In this document: positions 6,585 to 13,409 of the stretch, piece after piece
Position numbering within the stretch: the first letter of the stretch is position 1
Layout of the letters: the number at the start of each line of letters is the position of its first letter
Assembly (NCBI GenBank): GCA_002291875.1
Contig: DBAV01000162.1
Coordinates: forward strand, 1 to 13,481
Reading direction: 5' to 3'
DNA from: Hyphomonadaceae bacterium UBA1001
GTDB lineage: Bacteria; Pseudomonadota; Alphaproteobacteria; Caulobacterales; Aquidulcibacteraceae
Length of the DNA stretch: 13,481 nt
The notes under the pieces: generated by a model
Databases searched by the model: none
Told to the model about the DNA's origin: nothing
What the model saw: only the letters and a program-made list of their open reading frames with translations
Translations under genes and position numbers: made by a program

Positions 6585-7483
6585 CGCGGCGCTGTTGCAC
6601 CGGGCCGTGCCTTCAAGGCATTCCAGACCAGCCAGGCGCCGATCGCCACCATCGGGAGCGACAGATAAGTGCCCATCGAGATCCCGAAGGGCAGGTCTGT
6701 CAGGTGGGCGTCGGGAACACGCACCGTCTCGGCCAGTGAGCGCACGATCCCATACCCCAGCAGGAACGTGCCGGTGACCCGGCCAGGCTGGCGCAGCGCA
6801 TCGCGCCGAAAGATCAGCCAGGCCAGAACCGCAAACAGCAGAAGCCCTTCGAGGCCTGCCTGATAGAGCTGGCTCGGATGCCGCGCCAGCCTTTCGGGGT
6901 CGGTCTCGAACACGACGCCCCAGGGCAGGTCGGTCGGACGCCCCCAGAGTTCCTGGTTGATGAAATTGGCGACCCGCCCGAAGAACAGGCCGATGGGCAC
7001 CACCGCCGCGGTCAGATCGCCCAATGTCAGCAGGGGGATTTTCCGTGCGCGCGCAAACAGGACGATGGCGAGCGCCACCCCGATCAGCCCGCCGTGAAAG
7101 CTCATTCCGCCTTCCCAGATCCGCAGAGCCGAAAGCGGATCGCGCAGGAAGGTCTCGAAATTGTAGAACAGGATCGAACCCAAACGTCCGCCCAGAATGA
7201 CGCCGAGGGCCGCATAGAAGACAAAGTCCTCGACATCGCGGCTGGTCATCGGGGCGCCGGGCGGGGTGGGCCAGAGCCGCTCGGTGCGGACCAGCCGGGC
7301 CATGTAGAGCCAGCCCAGCGCCAGGCCCGCAATATAGGCGAGCGCATACCAGCGCAGCGGCAGCGGGCCGATATGCATGTCGCCGATCGAGAAGGCGGGG
7401 ATGGTGAAGACTTCCGGCTGGATCCAGTCGGGAAACGGGATGCCCGCCACCGCAATCGCCATGGCCTCAAAGCCTGCCCAGCC
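6581..7483 (-). CDS. lgt: Prolipoprotein diacylglyceryl transferase Lgt
   Basis: Integral inner-membrane enzyme that moves diacylglycerol from phosphatidylglycerol to the lipobox cysteine of prolipoproteins. About 300 residues, as expected. Signature parts in order are LRWYALAYIAGLALGW, GGRLGSILFYN, MSFHGGLIG (catalytic-region His130 from this start), GRVANFINQELWGRPTDLPW (essential-region Arg170), RHPSQLYQAGLEG and a C-terminal VRVPDAHL segment. The family usually has an FREPD-like sequence there, so the E-to-V change is slightly unusual. ATG 7483 is preferred because GAGGG lies 6 bases upstream; ATGs at 7504 (MRRGFRM...) and 7462 (MAIAVAGIPFPDW) are alternatives. It is the first gene of the lgt / methyltransferase / pgeF operon. 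The outer-membrane lipoprotein of the neighbouring ABC operon should be one of its many substrates. Confidence 0.96.
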   Translation of the reverse strand, partial: GWAGFEAMAIAVAGIPFPDWIQPEVFTIPAFSIGDMHIGPLPLRWYALAYIAGLALGWLYMARLVRTERLWPTPPGAPMTSRDVEDFVFYAALGVILGGRLGSILFYNFETFLRDPLSALRIWEGGMSFHGGLIGVALAIVLFARARKIPLLTLGDLTAAVVPIGLFFGRVANFINQELWGRPTDLPWGVVFETDPERLARHPSQLYQAGLEGLLLFAVLAWLIFRRDALRQPGRVTGTFLLGYGIVRSLAETVRVPDAHLTDLPFGISMGTYLSLPMVAIGAWLVWNALKARPGATAPR

Positions 7484-7518
7484 CATGCGGAACCCTCGTC
7501 GCATCCGGCGTGCGGTTG

Positions 7519-7546
7519 TTGCACCCGATCCTCACGGCCCTTATCT
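7519..7546 (+). promoter_or_regulatory. Possible ubiK promoter
   Basis: In the 78-base spacer between lgt and ubiK, TTGCAC (7519-7524) and TTATCT (7541-7546) are 16 bases apart, a loose sigma-70-like pair facing ubiK. The spacer is too short for two well-separated promoters, so the lgt promoter must lie on top of or close to this one. Weak consensus match. Confidence 0.25.
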
Positions 7547-7561
7547 CAGCGCCAGAGGTGA

Positions 7562-7843
7562 ATGCACATGCAAACGCAGTCCGCTCTTCTGGATGAAGCC
7601 GCCAAGATGATGACCATGGCGGTGGGCCTGGCGCAGGCCGCCGGGCAGGAGGCCAAGACCTTCCTGCGCGCGCAGGGCGACCGGCTGGCGCAGGAAATCG
7701 ACCTGGTGAACCGCGAGGAGTTCGAGGCGATGCGCGAGCTCGCCATGGAAGCCAGCGCCCGCGTTGCCGCACTGGAACAACGCGTGGCGGCCCTCGAGGG
7801 TCGCACGGGCGGTCCTGCTGGCGCGAATGATCCATCGATCTGA
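7562..7843 (+). CDS. ubiK: Ubiquinone biosynthesis accessory factor UbiK (BMFP domain)
   Basis: A 93-residue protein of the UbiK/YqiC family (PF04380, membrane fusogenic/BMFP domain). The N-terminal amphipathic stretch (MTMAVGLAQAAGQEAKTFLRAQ) is followed by the family core LVNREEFEAMRELA and a C-terminal coiled coil, ARVAALEQRVAALEGR. E. coli UbiK forms trimeric coiled coils and helps the late steps of ubiquinone synthesis through UbiJ. A strong AGAGG precedes two ATGs, at 7562 and 7568; the spacing (9 bases) fits the second better, which would give MQTQSALLDE and 91 residues. It is the first of four plus-strand genes and is divergent from lgt. The 95 bases that follow up to the next gene hold nothing I can name beyond the ribosome binding site of that gene. 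Confidence 0.93.
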   Translation: MHMQTQSALLDEAAKMMTMAVGLAQAAGQEAKTFLRAQGDRLAQEIDLVNREEFEAMRELAMEASARVAALEQRVAALEGRTGGPAGANDPSI

Positions 7844-7938
7844 GGGCTGGGTGAACCGATTGCCTGGCGAGACGCTGATGCCTAGCCTTTCGTCGGCGGC
7901 GTGGCGATTCGCGCGTGCCGGTGCATGGAGGCCCACGC

Positions 7939-8442
7939 ATGTCGGCTCGGCTCGAAGGCGAGGAACGCCTCCTCGCTACCACCGCGCTCGAGCCGATCGA
8001 GGGCGTTCTGGACGATCTGGACTTCAATCATTCGCGCGGCGACGGCGAAGTGCACTTTGCCGGCCGCGCCCTGTGGACCGACATTCACGGCTTTTTCGCG
8101 CTGGGTGCCGAGGGGCCATCCCTGTCGCTGTCGGTGTCATTCGACATGCGGGTGCCCGCGCACAAGCAAAACGAGGTCTCGCGCCTGGTCGGCCTGATCA
8201 ACGAGAGCCTCTGGCTTGGGCATTTCGAAATGTGGGGTTCGGACGGCGCACTGGTGTGGCGCCACACCCAGGCCGTGCCAGGACGGACCGACCCCAGCAG
8301 TGCCGAGGCGCGCATGATGGCCGACGCGGCGATCTGTGCGATCGATCGCTATTTTCCGGCCTTCAATTTCGTGATCTGGGCGGATCGTACACCCGAAGAC
8401 GCCATCATTGCCTCGGTGATCGAGGTTGCCGGCCACGCCTGA
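7939..8442 (+). CDS. YbjN domain-containing protein
   Basis: A 167-residue soluble protein with no signal peptide or membrane segment. The pattern TTALEPIEGVLDDLDFNHSR, an LSLSVSFDMRVPAHKQNEVSR strand-helix segment and GHFEMWGSDGALVWRHTQ match the YbjN domain (PF10722), a fold similar to type III secretion chaperones. It is found next to proC in many alphaproteobacteria. Its molecular role is unknown; E. coli YbjN has been tied to stress and motility regulation. The start ATG 7939 is firm because GGAGG lies 7 bases upstream (an upstream in-frame ATG at 7915 lacks this). The stop falls 16 bases before the proC start, so the two are likely cotranscribed. Confidence 0.88.
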   Translation: MSARLEGEERLLATTALEPIEGVLDDLDFNHSRGDGEVHFAGRALWTDIHGFFALGAEGPSLSLSVSFDMRVPAHKQNEVSRLVGLINESLWLGHFEMWGSDGALVWRHTQAVPGRTDPSSAEARMMADAAICAIDRYFPAFNFVIWADRTPEDAIIASVIEVAGHA

Positions 8443-8458
8443 TCGCGCGGGCTTCGTG

Positions 8459-9268
8459 ATGCAGTCATTGCGTGTGCATCTGCTGGGGTGCGGCCGAATG
8501 GGCAGCGCGCTTGCCCGCGGATGGGTGGCGTCACCGCGTTTGCGGCTTTCGCTCTCGATCGAGGATCCTGCGCCCGCAACCGACTGTCGTACTTTTTTGG
8601 TCCAGAACGGCGCGGTGTTCGGACCGCTCTCGCAGCCACCGGACGTCCTTGTCCTTGCGATCAAGCCGCAGGCCTATCCGGGGTCGCTGTCGCTGATCCG
8701 GCCCATGGCAAGGCCCCGGACACTGGTGGTGTCCATCATGGCCGGGATCACCTCGGCGCAGCTGACCGCCGAGCTTGGCACCGGGCGCGTTGTGCGCGCC
8801 ATGCCCAATACGCCGGCTGCGATCGGCAGGGGCATCACCTCATGGGTTTGCGCAGCCGGGTGCGACGATGGCGATCTGCGCCATGCCCAGTCTTTGCTCG
8901 AGGCGACAGGACCCGCAGTGAGGCTGAATGACGAGGCGGAACTGGACATCGCGACCGCGATCGCCGGGTGCGGACCGGCCTATGTCTTCCTGCTGACCGA
9001 AGTGCTGGCTGCCGTGGGCGAGGCTCGTGGCCTGGCGCCCGCGATTGCCGCGTCGCTGGCACGCGCCACCGTAACAGGCAGTGCCGCATTGATGGAGGCG
9101 CGCCCCGCCGACGCGCCGTCCGCCCTGCGCCATGAAGTCACCTCGCCGCAGGGTGTGACCGCAGCGGCACTCGACATCCTCATGGCCAGCGAGGATGGCC
9201 TCAAGGTGTTGATGGATCGCGCCATCGCCGCTGCTCTGGTGCGATCGGCAGAACTGGGAGCGCGATGA
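8459..9268 (+). CDS. proC: Pyrroline-5-carboxylate reductase ProC
   Basis: Last enzyme of proline synthesis: it reduces 1-pyrroline-5-carboxylate to L-proline with NAD(P)H in the cytoplasm. The 269 residues begin with a Rossmann glycine loop (LLGCGRMGSALARGW, residues 8-22), followed by VLAIKPQ, MAGIT, the well-conserved VVRAMPNTPAAIGRGIT, the IAGCGPAYVF region and the C-terminal signature EVTSPQGVTAAAL. Length and motif order are normal for the family. ATG 8459 puts the Rossmann loop close to the N terminus as usual. The frame is open to ATG 8426, which would overlap the YbjN gene by 17 bases and is less likely. The ribosome binding site is weak, so coupling to the upstream gene is possible. 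The stop overlaps the next start (ATGA, 9265-9268). Confidence 0.96.
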   Translation: MQSLRVHLLGCGRMGSALARGWVASPRLRLSLSIEDPAPATDCRTFLVQNGAVFGPLSQPPDVLVLAIKPQAYPGSLSLIRPMARPRTLVVSIMAGITSAQLTAELGTGRVVRAMPNTPAAIGRGITSWVCAAGCDDGDLRHAQSLLEATGPAVRLNDEAELDIATAIAGCGPAYVFLLTEVLAAVGEARGLAPAIAASLARATVTGSAALMEARPADAPSALRHEVTSPQGVTAAALDILMASEDGLKVLMDRAIAAALVRSAELGAR

Positions 9269-9906
9269 TGGCAGAAAACGAGCGCCTGACCGAGGCACGC
9301 CGCGAAAAGGTGGTCTCGGCATTCCTGTCCCGGGCGGCGCAGGCACGCGCGCTCCATCATGTCAGCCTGGTCGAGATCGCGCGCGATGCGGGCGTGAAAC
9401 TTGGGCTGCTGCGCGACCTGGACGGCATGCGGACGCTGGTCGACTGGACAGAATCCAGCATGGATGGGCGTGCCGTCGTGGGGATCGAGCCACGCGGTGA
9501 GGAAGAATCCGTTCGCGACTACCTGTTCGATCTGGTGATGCGCCGTTTCGAGGCGATGGAGCCACACCGGCAAGCCTTCGTGCGGATTGCCCAGAGCGAC
9601 GACGCGGCGCTTCTGGCAGCTCGTGCGGGTTGGACATTGCGCAGCGCCAGATGGCTTTTGCTGTGTGCGGGCGTGCGCACAACCGGCGCCCAGGGGTGGA
9701 TACGCCTTGCCGGGTTTTCGAGGCTTCTGGGGCGCACCCATGCAGCCTGGCTGCTCGATACCGAGGGGGATATGGCGCGGACCATGGCGACGCTGGATCG
9801 CGGCCTGCGCGAAGGCGCAGAAGCGATGCAGCGTCTGGACGGCGTGATGGCGCGTCTGCGCGGGGGATTGCGTCCCCTCAGGCCGGAAGGCGAAGTTCGG
9901 CCCTGA
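9265..9906 (+). CDS. TetR/COQ9-like protein with a degenerate helix-turn-helix
   Basis: A 213-residue all-helical protein. Residues ~13-63 follow the TetR pattern (VVSAFLSRAAQ..., VSLVEIARDAGVKLGLLRDL, MRTLVDW), but the recognition helix lacks the usual Y/F of TetR proteins (compare 'GTLYNYF'). The C-terminal half has RRFEAMEPHRQAFVRIAQ, then TEGDMARTMATLDRGLREGAEAM, resembling the end of COQ9-like and alphaproteobacterial TetR-like proteins (a DLARTMAALDRxLR type motif). COQ9 has a TetR fold but binds lipid and helps ubiquinone synthesis instead of binding DNA. It is joined to proC by a 4-base overlap, three genes after ubiK. It could be a true regulator or a COQ9-like accessory factor; the sequence alone does not settle this. 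The 3' end overlaps the convergent kinase gene by 29 bases. Confidence 0.72.
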   Translation: MMAENERLTEARREKVVSAFLSRAAQARALHHVSLVEIARDAGVKLGLLRDLDGMRTLVDWTESSMDGRAVVGIEPRGEEESVRDYLFDLVMRRFEAMEPHRQAFVRIAQSDDAALLAARAGWTLRSARWLLLCAGVRTTGAQGWIRLAGFSRLLGRTHAAWLLDTEGDMARTMATLDRGLREGAEAMQRLDGVMARLRGGLRPLRPEGEVRP

Positions 9907-9908
9907 GG
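9876..9908. terminator. Inverted repeat holding both convergent stop codons (9265 gene / kinase gene)
   Basis: CCTCAGG-CCG (9876-9885) pairs with CGG-C-CCTGAGG (9898-9908), a 10-pair stem with a one-base bulge around a 12-base loop. The kinase stop (TCA on the plus strand, 9878-9880) lies in the left arm and the stop of the plus-strand gene (TGA, 9904-9906) in the right arm. It has no T-tract and is a plausible bidirectional 3'-end structure. Confidence 0.4.
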
Positions 9909-11248
9909 CCACCGGCCGGTGACACGCCCAGCGTGATGTCCCCGCCATGGGCGCGCATCACGTCGCGTGCGATCGCAAGGCCCAGCCCCACACCCTTGCG
10001 GTTGCGGTTCCGCCCGGTCTCGAGGCGGCTGAAGGGCTTGAATGCCTCCTCGCGGTCGGTTTCAGCGATGCCGGGCCCGTCATCGTCCACCTGCAGCACG
10101 ACATCGCCTTCGGCCTCGGTCAGGCTGACCACGATGTGTCGAGCATGCGTCAGCGCGTTCTCCACGATGTTCGCGACCGCCCGGCGCACGGCCGGCGCCC
10201 GGACCATGCCCGTAACGCCCGGCGCGATCACGGTGTGGATGGCCGCCGGCGGGTCGCGCGTTCGGGCGGCGGCGGCGACCACCTGGGTCACAAGCTCGGA
10301 GAGGTCGGTGCGCTCGGGCTCGTCGGTTCCATCGCCGCGGGCGAAGGTCAGGTATTCGTCGAGCGTGTGCTCCATGTCGTCGAGATCACCGCGCATCGCG
10401 TCGACGTCGGCCGAGGAGGGCATCAGGGCCAGCTGAAGCCTCAGCCGGGTGAGGGGCGTACGAAGGTCGTGGCTGACCCCGGCCAGGAGCACGGTACGCT
10501 GCTCGATATGGCGCGTGATGCGATCGCGCATGTCCAGGACGGCATTCGCCGCGGCGCGGACCTCGAGCGCGCCGCGTGGTTTGAACGCGGGCATTTCGCG
10601 GCCCCGTCCGAACGCCTCCAGAGCCTTCGAGAGCCGCTCGATGGGACGGATCTGGTTGCGGATGAAGACGATGGAAACCGTGGTGAGCAGGGCAGTCGCG
10701 GCCACGACGAGGATCAGAAACTGATAGCCGCGGGTCGGTACGGTCCGCCATCGGTCCACGGTGATGTCCAGAACCCCGTCACGCACGGGGATCTGAAGCC
10801 GCACCAGGTTCTGCGGCGCGCGCGCATCGAACGCGAAGGGGCGCTCGCCCAGCCGGGCGCGCAGCGCGTCCACGAACAGCTGATCAATCGGCTCGCGCAG
10901 GCGTGGGGGCGCGACGGGTGAAAGCACTGCGCCGGGCCGCAATGCCACGTTGAACCCTGTCGCGGCCTCGACGGCCTCGGCCGACATCGCACCGTCCGGC
11001 CCCGAGCCGTTGAAGGCAGCGGGATCACGTTCACTGACCGCCACGACAAGCGCGACGGTGCCCGCGGCCGAGTCTGTCATCCGCTCGCCCGTGCGCTCCC
11101 AGTGCGTATCGAAGAACACGAACAGCACGGCGATCTGCATCACGGTGATCGGCAGCACGAAGATCAGCAGGGTGCGCCAATAAAGGCCCTTGGGCAAAAG
11201 GTCCCGCAGCCGCCGCTGCAGGCGCACGAAGGGGCGGATGCGCACCAT
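9878..11248 (-). CDS. EnvZ-type sensor histidine kinase
   Basis: A 456-residue membrane sensor kinase. Two membrane helices (about 25-46 and 176-197) bracket a periplasmic domain of ~130 residues with no recognised fold. A HAMP domain follows (RNQIRPIERLSKALEAFGRG). Catalytic parts are complete: H-box AGVSHDLRTPLTRLRLQL with His260, N-box IVENALTHA (Asn364), the DDDGPGI G1 loop and KGVGLGLAIA G2 loop. The order and the H-box match EnvZ-like kinases. It begins 3 bases after the response-regulator stop, with GGTGGA 7 bases ahead of the ATG, so it is the third gene of the MarR / regulator / kinase operon and the likely phosphodonor of that regulator. The signal is unknown. Its last codons overlap the convergent TetR/COQ9-like gene. 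Confidence 0.94.
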   Translation of the reverse strand: MVRIRPFVRLQRRLRDLLPKGLYWRTLLIFVLPITVMQIAVLFVFFDTHWERTGERMTDSAAGTVALVVAVSERDPAAFNGSGPDGAMSAEAVEAATGFNVALRPGAVLSPVAPPRLREPIDQLFVDALRARLGERPFAFDARAPQNLVRLQIPVRDGVLDITVDRWRTVPTRGYQFLILVVAATALLTTVSIVFIRNQIRPIERLSKALEAFGRGREMPAFKPRGALEVRAAANAVLDMRDRITRHIEQRTVLLAGVSHDLRTPLTRLRLQLALMPSSADVDAMRGDLDDMEHTLDEYLTFARGDGTDEPERTDLSELVTQVVAAAARTRDPPAAIHTVIAPGVTGMVRAPAVRRAVANIVENALTHARHIVVSLTEAEGDVVLQVDDDGPGIAETDREEAFKPFSRLETGRNRNRKGVGLGLAIARDVMRAHGGDITLGVSPAGGLRAELRLPA

Positions 11249-11251
11249 CGC

Positions 11252-11935
11252 TCAGTCCACCATCAGTCTGTAGCCAATGCCCCGAACCGTCTGCAGCCAC
11301 ATGGGTTCGCGCGGATCGTCCCCCAGCTTCTGGCGCAGGCGCATGACCTGCACATCCACGGTCCGTTCGGCGACTTCCTCGCCGTGCCGTGCCAGGGCCT
11401 CTCGCGCCACCGAGGTGCCCGCGCTTGCCGAGAGCACCCGCAGCAGGTGGGTCTCGGCCTCGGTGAGCCGCACCGGAACACCGCTGGATGTCAGCTCGCC
11501 CCGTCCGGGATCAAACCGGTGGGGGCCGAATGTCACCGGCAGCTGGGAATGATTCCGGCGGGCTGCGGCACGCCGCAGGATCGCCTCGATCCGCAGGGCC
11601 AGTTCCTCGGGCTCGAAGGGCTTTGCGACATAGTCGTCCGCACCGATCATGAAGCCCTTGATGCGGTCCTCGGCCAGCCCGCGCGCCGTCAGAAGGACGA
11701 TCGGCGTGTCCGCGCGCGCGCGCAGCCGTTCGGCCAGGCCAAATCCGTCCTCGCCGGGCATCATCACGTCAAAGACGCACAGGTCAAAGCTGATCGCCCC
11801 CAAAAGCCTCCATGCTGTCGCCGCATCGGGTGCCGCGCTGACGCGGAAGCCGCGGAGGGTCAGGAACTTCTTCAGAAGCTCGCGAATGCGGTCGTCATCG
11901 TCGACGACCAGGATGTGGGCGGCATCGGAAATCAC
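11252..11935 (-). CDS. OmpR-family response regulator (PetR-like)
   Basis: A 227-residue two-domain regulator. The receiver domain (1-~120) has the acidic pocket D12-D15, phosphoacceptor Asp56 (FDVMMPGEDG), Thr83 (VLLTARG) and Lys105 (YVAKPFEP). The winged-helix output domain follows from ~130, with LTEAETHLLRVL, the recognition region ERTVDVQVMRLRQKLGDDP and the C-terminal WLQTVRGIGYRL. The start is GTG 11935, forming a GTGA overlap with the stop of the MarR gene; the open frame further upstream is not coding. A MarR-type gene overlapping an OmpR-type gene is the arrangement of petP-petR in Rhodobacter capsulatus, where PetR is needed for cytochrome bc1 expression and growth. Homology to PetR is a family-level guess from context, so no symbol is given. 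Confidence 0.93.
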   Translation of the reverse strand: MISDAAHILVVDDDDRIRELLKKFLTLRGFRVSAAPDAATAWRLLGAISFDLCVFDVMMPGEDGFGLAERLRARADTPIVLLTARGLAEDRIKGFMIGADDYVAKPFEPEELALRIEAILRRAAARRNHSQLPVTFGPHRFDPGRGELTSSGVPVRLTEAETHLLRVLSASAGTSVAREALARHGEEVAERTVDVQVMRLRQKLGDDPREPMWLQTVRGIGYRLMVD

Positions 11936-12411
11936 CGGGCCGTCTCGCCCGACACGCTTGCCAGCAGGCGCCGCGTGCCCATCACGACATCGGGGCCATG
12001 CAGACGGAAGGCGTGTGCCAGCCGGTCGCGGATGGCACCGCTGATGGCATCTTCGGCGGCGCGTCCCGCGTCGGTCAGGAAAAGCCGCCGCTCGCGGGCG
12101 TCGCGCTCGCCCCGCGTGCGCCGCAACAGGCCCTGGCCTTCCAGCTGGTCCAGTGTCCGGGCCAGTGACTGTTTGACGATCCCCAGCCGCGCGCGCAACA
12201 CGGTGACGGTCAGGCCAGGTGACATCCTGATCTCGCGCAGGGCCCGCCAGTCTGCCGCGCCAAGCCCGCTCGCCCGCATCGGACCCTCCGCGCAATCCAT
12301 CAGGGCGCGTTGTGCCAGCAGCAGGGCGTCCGCCGCGCGATCGAGTTCTTCCTCGCGCAGGTAGAGACGGGCTTCGGCGCTCAGGGCGCCCGGGATCTGA
12401 TCCGATTGCAT
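11932..12411 (-). CDS. MarR-family transcriptional regulator (PetP-like)
   Basis: A 159-residue winged-helix protein. Helices in the N-terminal third (LYLREEELDRAADALLLAQRAL) give the dimer part. The DNA-binding core is WRALREIRMSPGLTVTVLRARLGIVKQSLARTLDQLEGQGLL, and the wing is RGERDARERRLFLTDAG, all typical of MarR proteins. ATG 12411 is chosen from the family length; it lacks a clear ribosome binding site. ATGs at 12447 and 12576 would add 12 or 55 residues and would run through the palindromic intergenic DNA. It is the first gene of the operon with the OmpR-type regulator (GTGA overlap) and kinase, and is divergent from the aminotransferase. Autoregulation through the palindromes in the spacer is likely by analogy with other MarR proteins. 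Confidence 0.88.
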   Translation of the reverse strand: MQSDQIPGALSAEARLYLREEELDRAADALLLAQRALMDCAEGPMRASGLGAADWRALREIRMSPGLTVTVLRARLGIVKQSLARTLDQLEGQGLLRRTRGERDARERRLFLTDAGRAAEDAISGAIRDRLAHAFRLHGPDVVMGTRRLLASVSGETAR

Positions 12412-12512
12412 TTGGTCGCGCGAGCATTGCTTGCGTCGGCCCGACATGGCAAGCGTCGCGATGCCTGCTGCGCGTGTTCGCGCGCCAACCATCCCGCCCC
12501 ACGGAGATCTTG
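12412..12512. promoter_or_regulatory. Divergent spacer with nested inverted repeats
   Basis: This 101-base spacer separates the MarR gene and the aminotransferase gene. It holds GCTTGC (12429-12434) facing GCAAGC (12449-12454), with GTCGG-C-CCGAC (12435-12445) nested between them. A longer pair, TTGGTCGCGCGA (12412-12423) and TCGCGCGCCAA (12478-12488), nearly spans the whole spacer. These are candidate binding sites for the MarR protein or the response regulator. The ribosome binding site GGAG of the aminotransferase is at 12503-12506. I cannot place convincing -10/-35 boxes. Confidence 0.4.
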
Positions 12513-13397
12513 ATGACCCTTGTGCCCTTCCACGACCGCGACGGCTGGATCTGGATGAACGGGTCGTTTGTGCCATGGCGCGAGGCGCAGGTTCATGTGT
12601 GCACGCACGCGCTGCATTACGGCTCGGCGGTGTTCGAGGGCGAGCGCTGCTATGGCGGGACCATCTTCAAGAGTGTTGCGCATTCCGAGCGCCTTCGGCG
12701 TTCCGCCTCCATCCTGGGCTTTTCGCTGGATTTCTCGGTCCAGCAACTCGAGGACGCCAAGCGCGAAACCGTTGCACGCATGGGCATGGAGGACTGCTAT
12801 GTCCGCCCGATCGCCTGGCGCGGTTCGGGCCAGATGGGCGTTTCGGCCAAGAATGCGGGTATCAATGTCGCCATCGCTGTGTGGGCGTGGGGCGATTATT
12901 TCGCAGACCGGATGAAGGGGATCCGGCTGACAATGGCCCGCTGGCGGCGTCCCGATCCGACAACCGCACCCTGCGAGGCCAAAGCTGCGGGCCTTTACAT
13001 GATCTGCACCCTGTCCAAGCATGCCGCCGAGGACGAGGGTTATGCCGATGCGCTGATGCTGGACTGGCGCGGGCAGGTGGCCGAAGCGACCGGGGCAAAT
13101 GTGTTCTTCATCCGCGATGGCGAGATCCACACCCCGACGCCCGATTGCTTCCTGAATGGTATCACCCGGCAGACCGTGATGGCGATCGCGCGGGCGCGGG
13201 GGCTGAACGTGATCGAACGTGTGATCTGGCCCGACGAGCTGTCCACCTTCTCCGAGTGCTTCCTGACCGGCTCCGCCGCCGAGATCAGCCCGGTCGCCGA
13301 GATCGCCGGCATCACCTATCGGCCGGGCGAGATCACCGAGACGCTGCTGGGCGACTTCATGGCGATGACGCGCGGGCGCCTGCCGGTGCCGGCCTGA
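12513..13397 (+). CDS. ilvE: Branched-chain amino acid aminotransferase
   Basis: A 294-residue PLP enzyme of fold type IV that transfers the amino group between glutamate and the 2-oxo acids of leucine, isoleucine and valine. Family features in order are WMNGSFVPWREAQVHV, the THALHYGSAVFEGERCY segment, YVRPIAWRG, the catalytic lysine Lys157 (APCEAKAAGLYMICTLSK), the PLP-binding region EATGANVFF (191-199), LNGITRQTV and ECFLTGSAAEISPVAEI. The length is normal and no key residue is missing. GGAG lies 6 bases before ATG 12513; longer in-frame starts back to 12312 run into the MarR gene and are rejected. It is divergent from the MarR operon and shares its regulatory spacer. D-amino acid transaminase or aminodeoxychorismate lyase have the same fold, but the FEGERCY and GSAAEISP segments favour the branched-chain enzyme. 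Confidence 0.93.
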   Translation: MTLVPFHDRDGWIWMNGSFVPWREAQVHVCTHALHYGSAVFEGERCYGGTIFKSVAHSERLRRSASILGFSLDFSVQQLEDAKRETVARMGMEDCYVRPIAWRGSGQMGVSAKNAGINVAIAVWAWGDYFADRMKGIRLTMARWRRPDPTTAPCEAKAAGLYMICTLSKHAAEDEGYADALMLDWRGQVAEATGANVFFIRDGEIHTPTPDCFLNGITRQTVMAIARARGLNVIERVIWPDELSTFSECFLTGSAAEISPVAEIAGITYRPGEITETLLGDFMAMTRGRLPVPA

Positions 13398-13409
13398 GGG
13401 ATCAGGCCG
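13390..13409. terminator. Perfect hairpin holding both convergent stop codons (ilvE / flavoprotein)
   Basis: GGCCTGA (13391-13397) and TCAGGCC (13402-13408) form a perfect stem, one more C-G pair can be added outside, and the loop is GGGA, a GNRA-type tetraloop in the plus-strand RNA. The ilvE stop TGA (13395-13397) is in the left arm and the stop of the opposing gene (13402-13404) is in the right arm. There is no T-tract. It is the best 3'-end structure in the window. Confidence 0.5.

Noticed and set aside
5679..6668. Plus-strand open frame of 329 codons opposite the methyltransferase and lgt genes
   Set aside because: Spans the boundary of two well-supported minus-strand genes and has no family motif.
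11102..12364. Plus-strand open frame of 420 codons opposite the kinase, response regulator and MarR genes
   Set aside because: Covers three genes with intact motifs on the other strand; typical of the absence of stop codons in high-GC DNA.
11936..12502. Extension of the response regulator upstream to ATG 12502
   Set aside because: The extra 189 residues are the MarR gene in another frame; the receiver domain begins right at GTG 11935.
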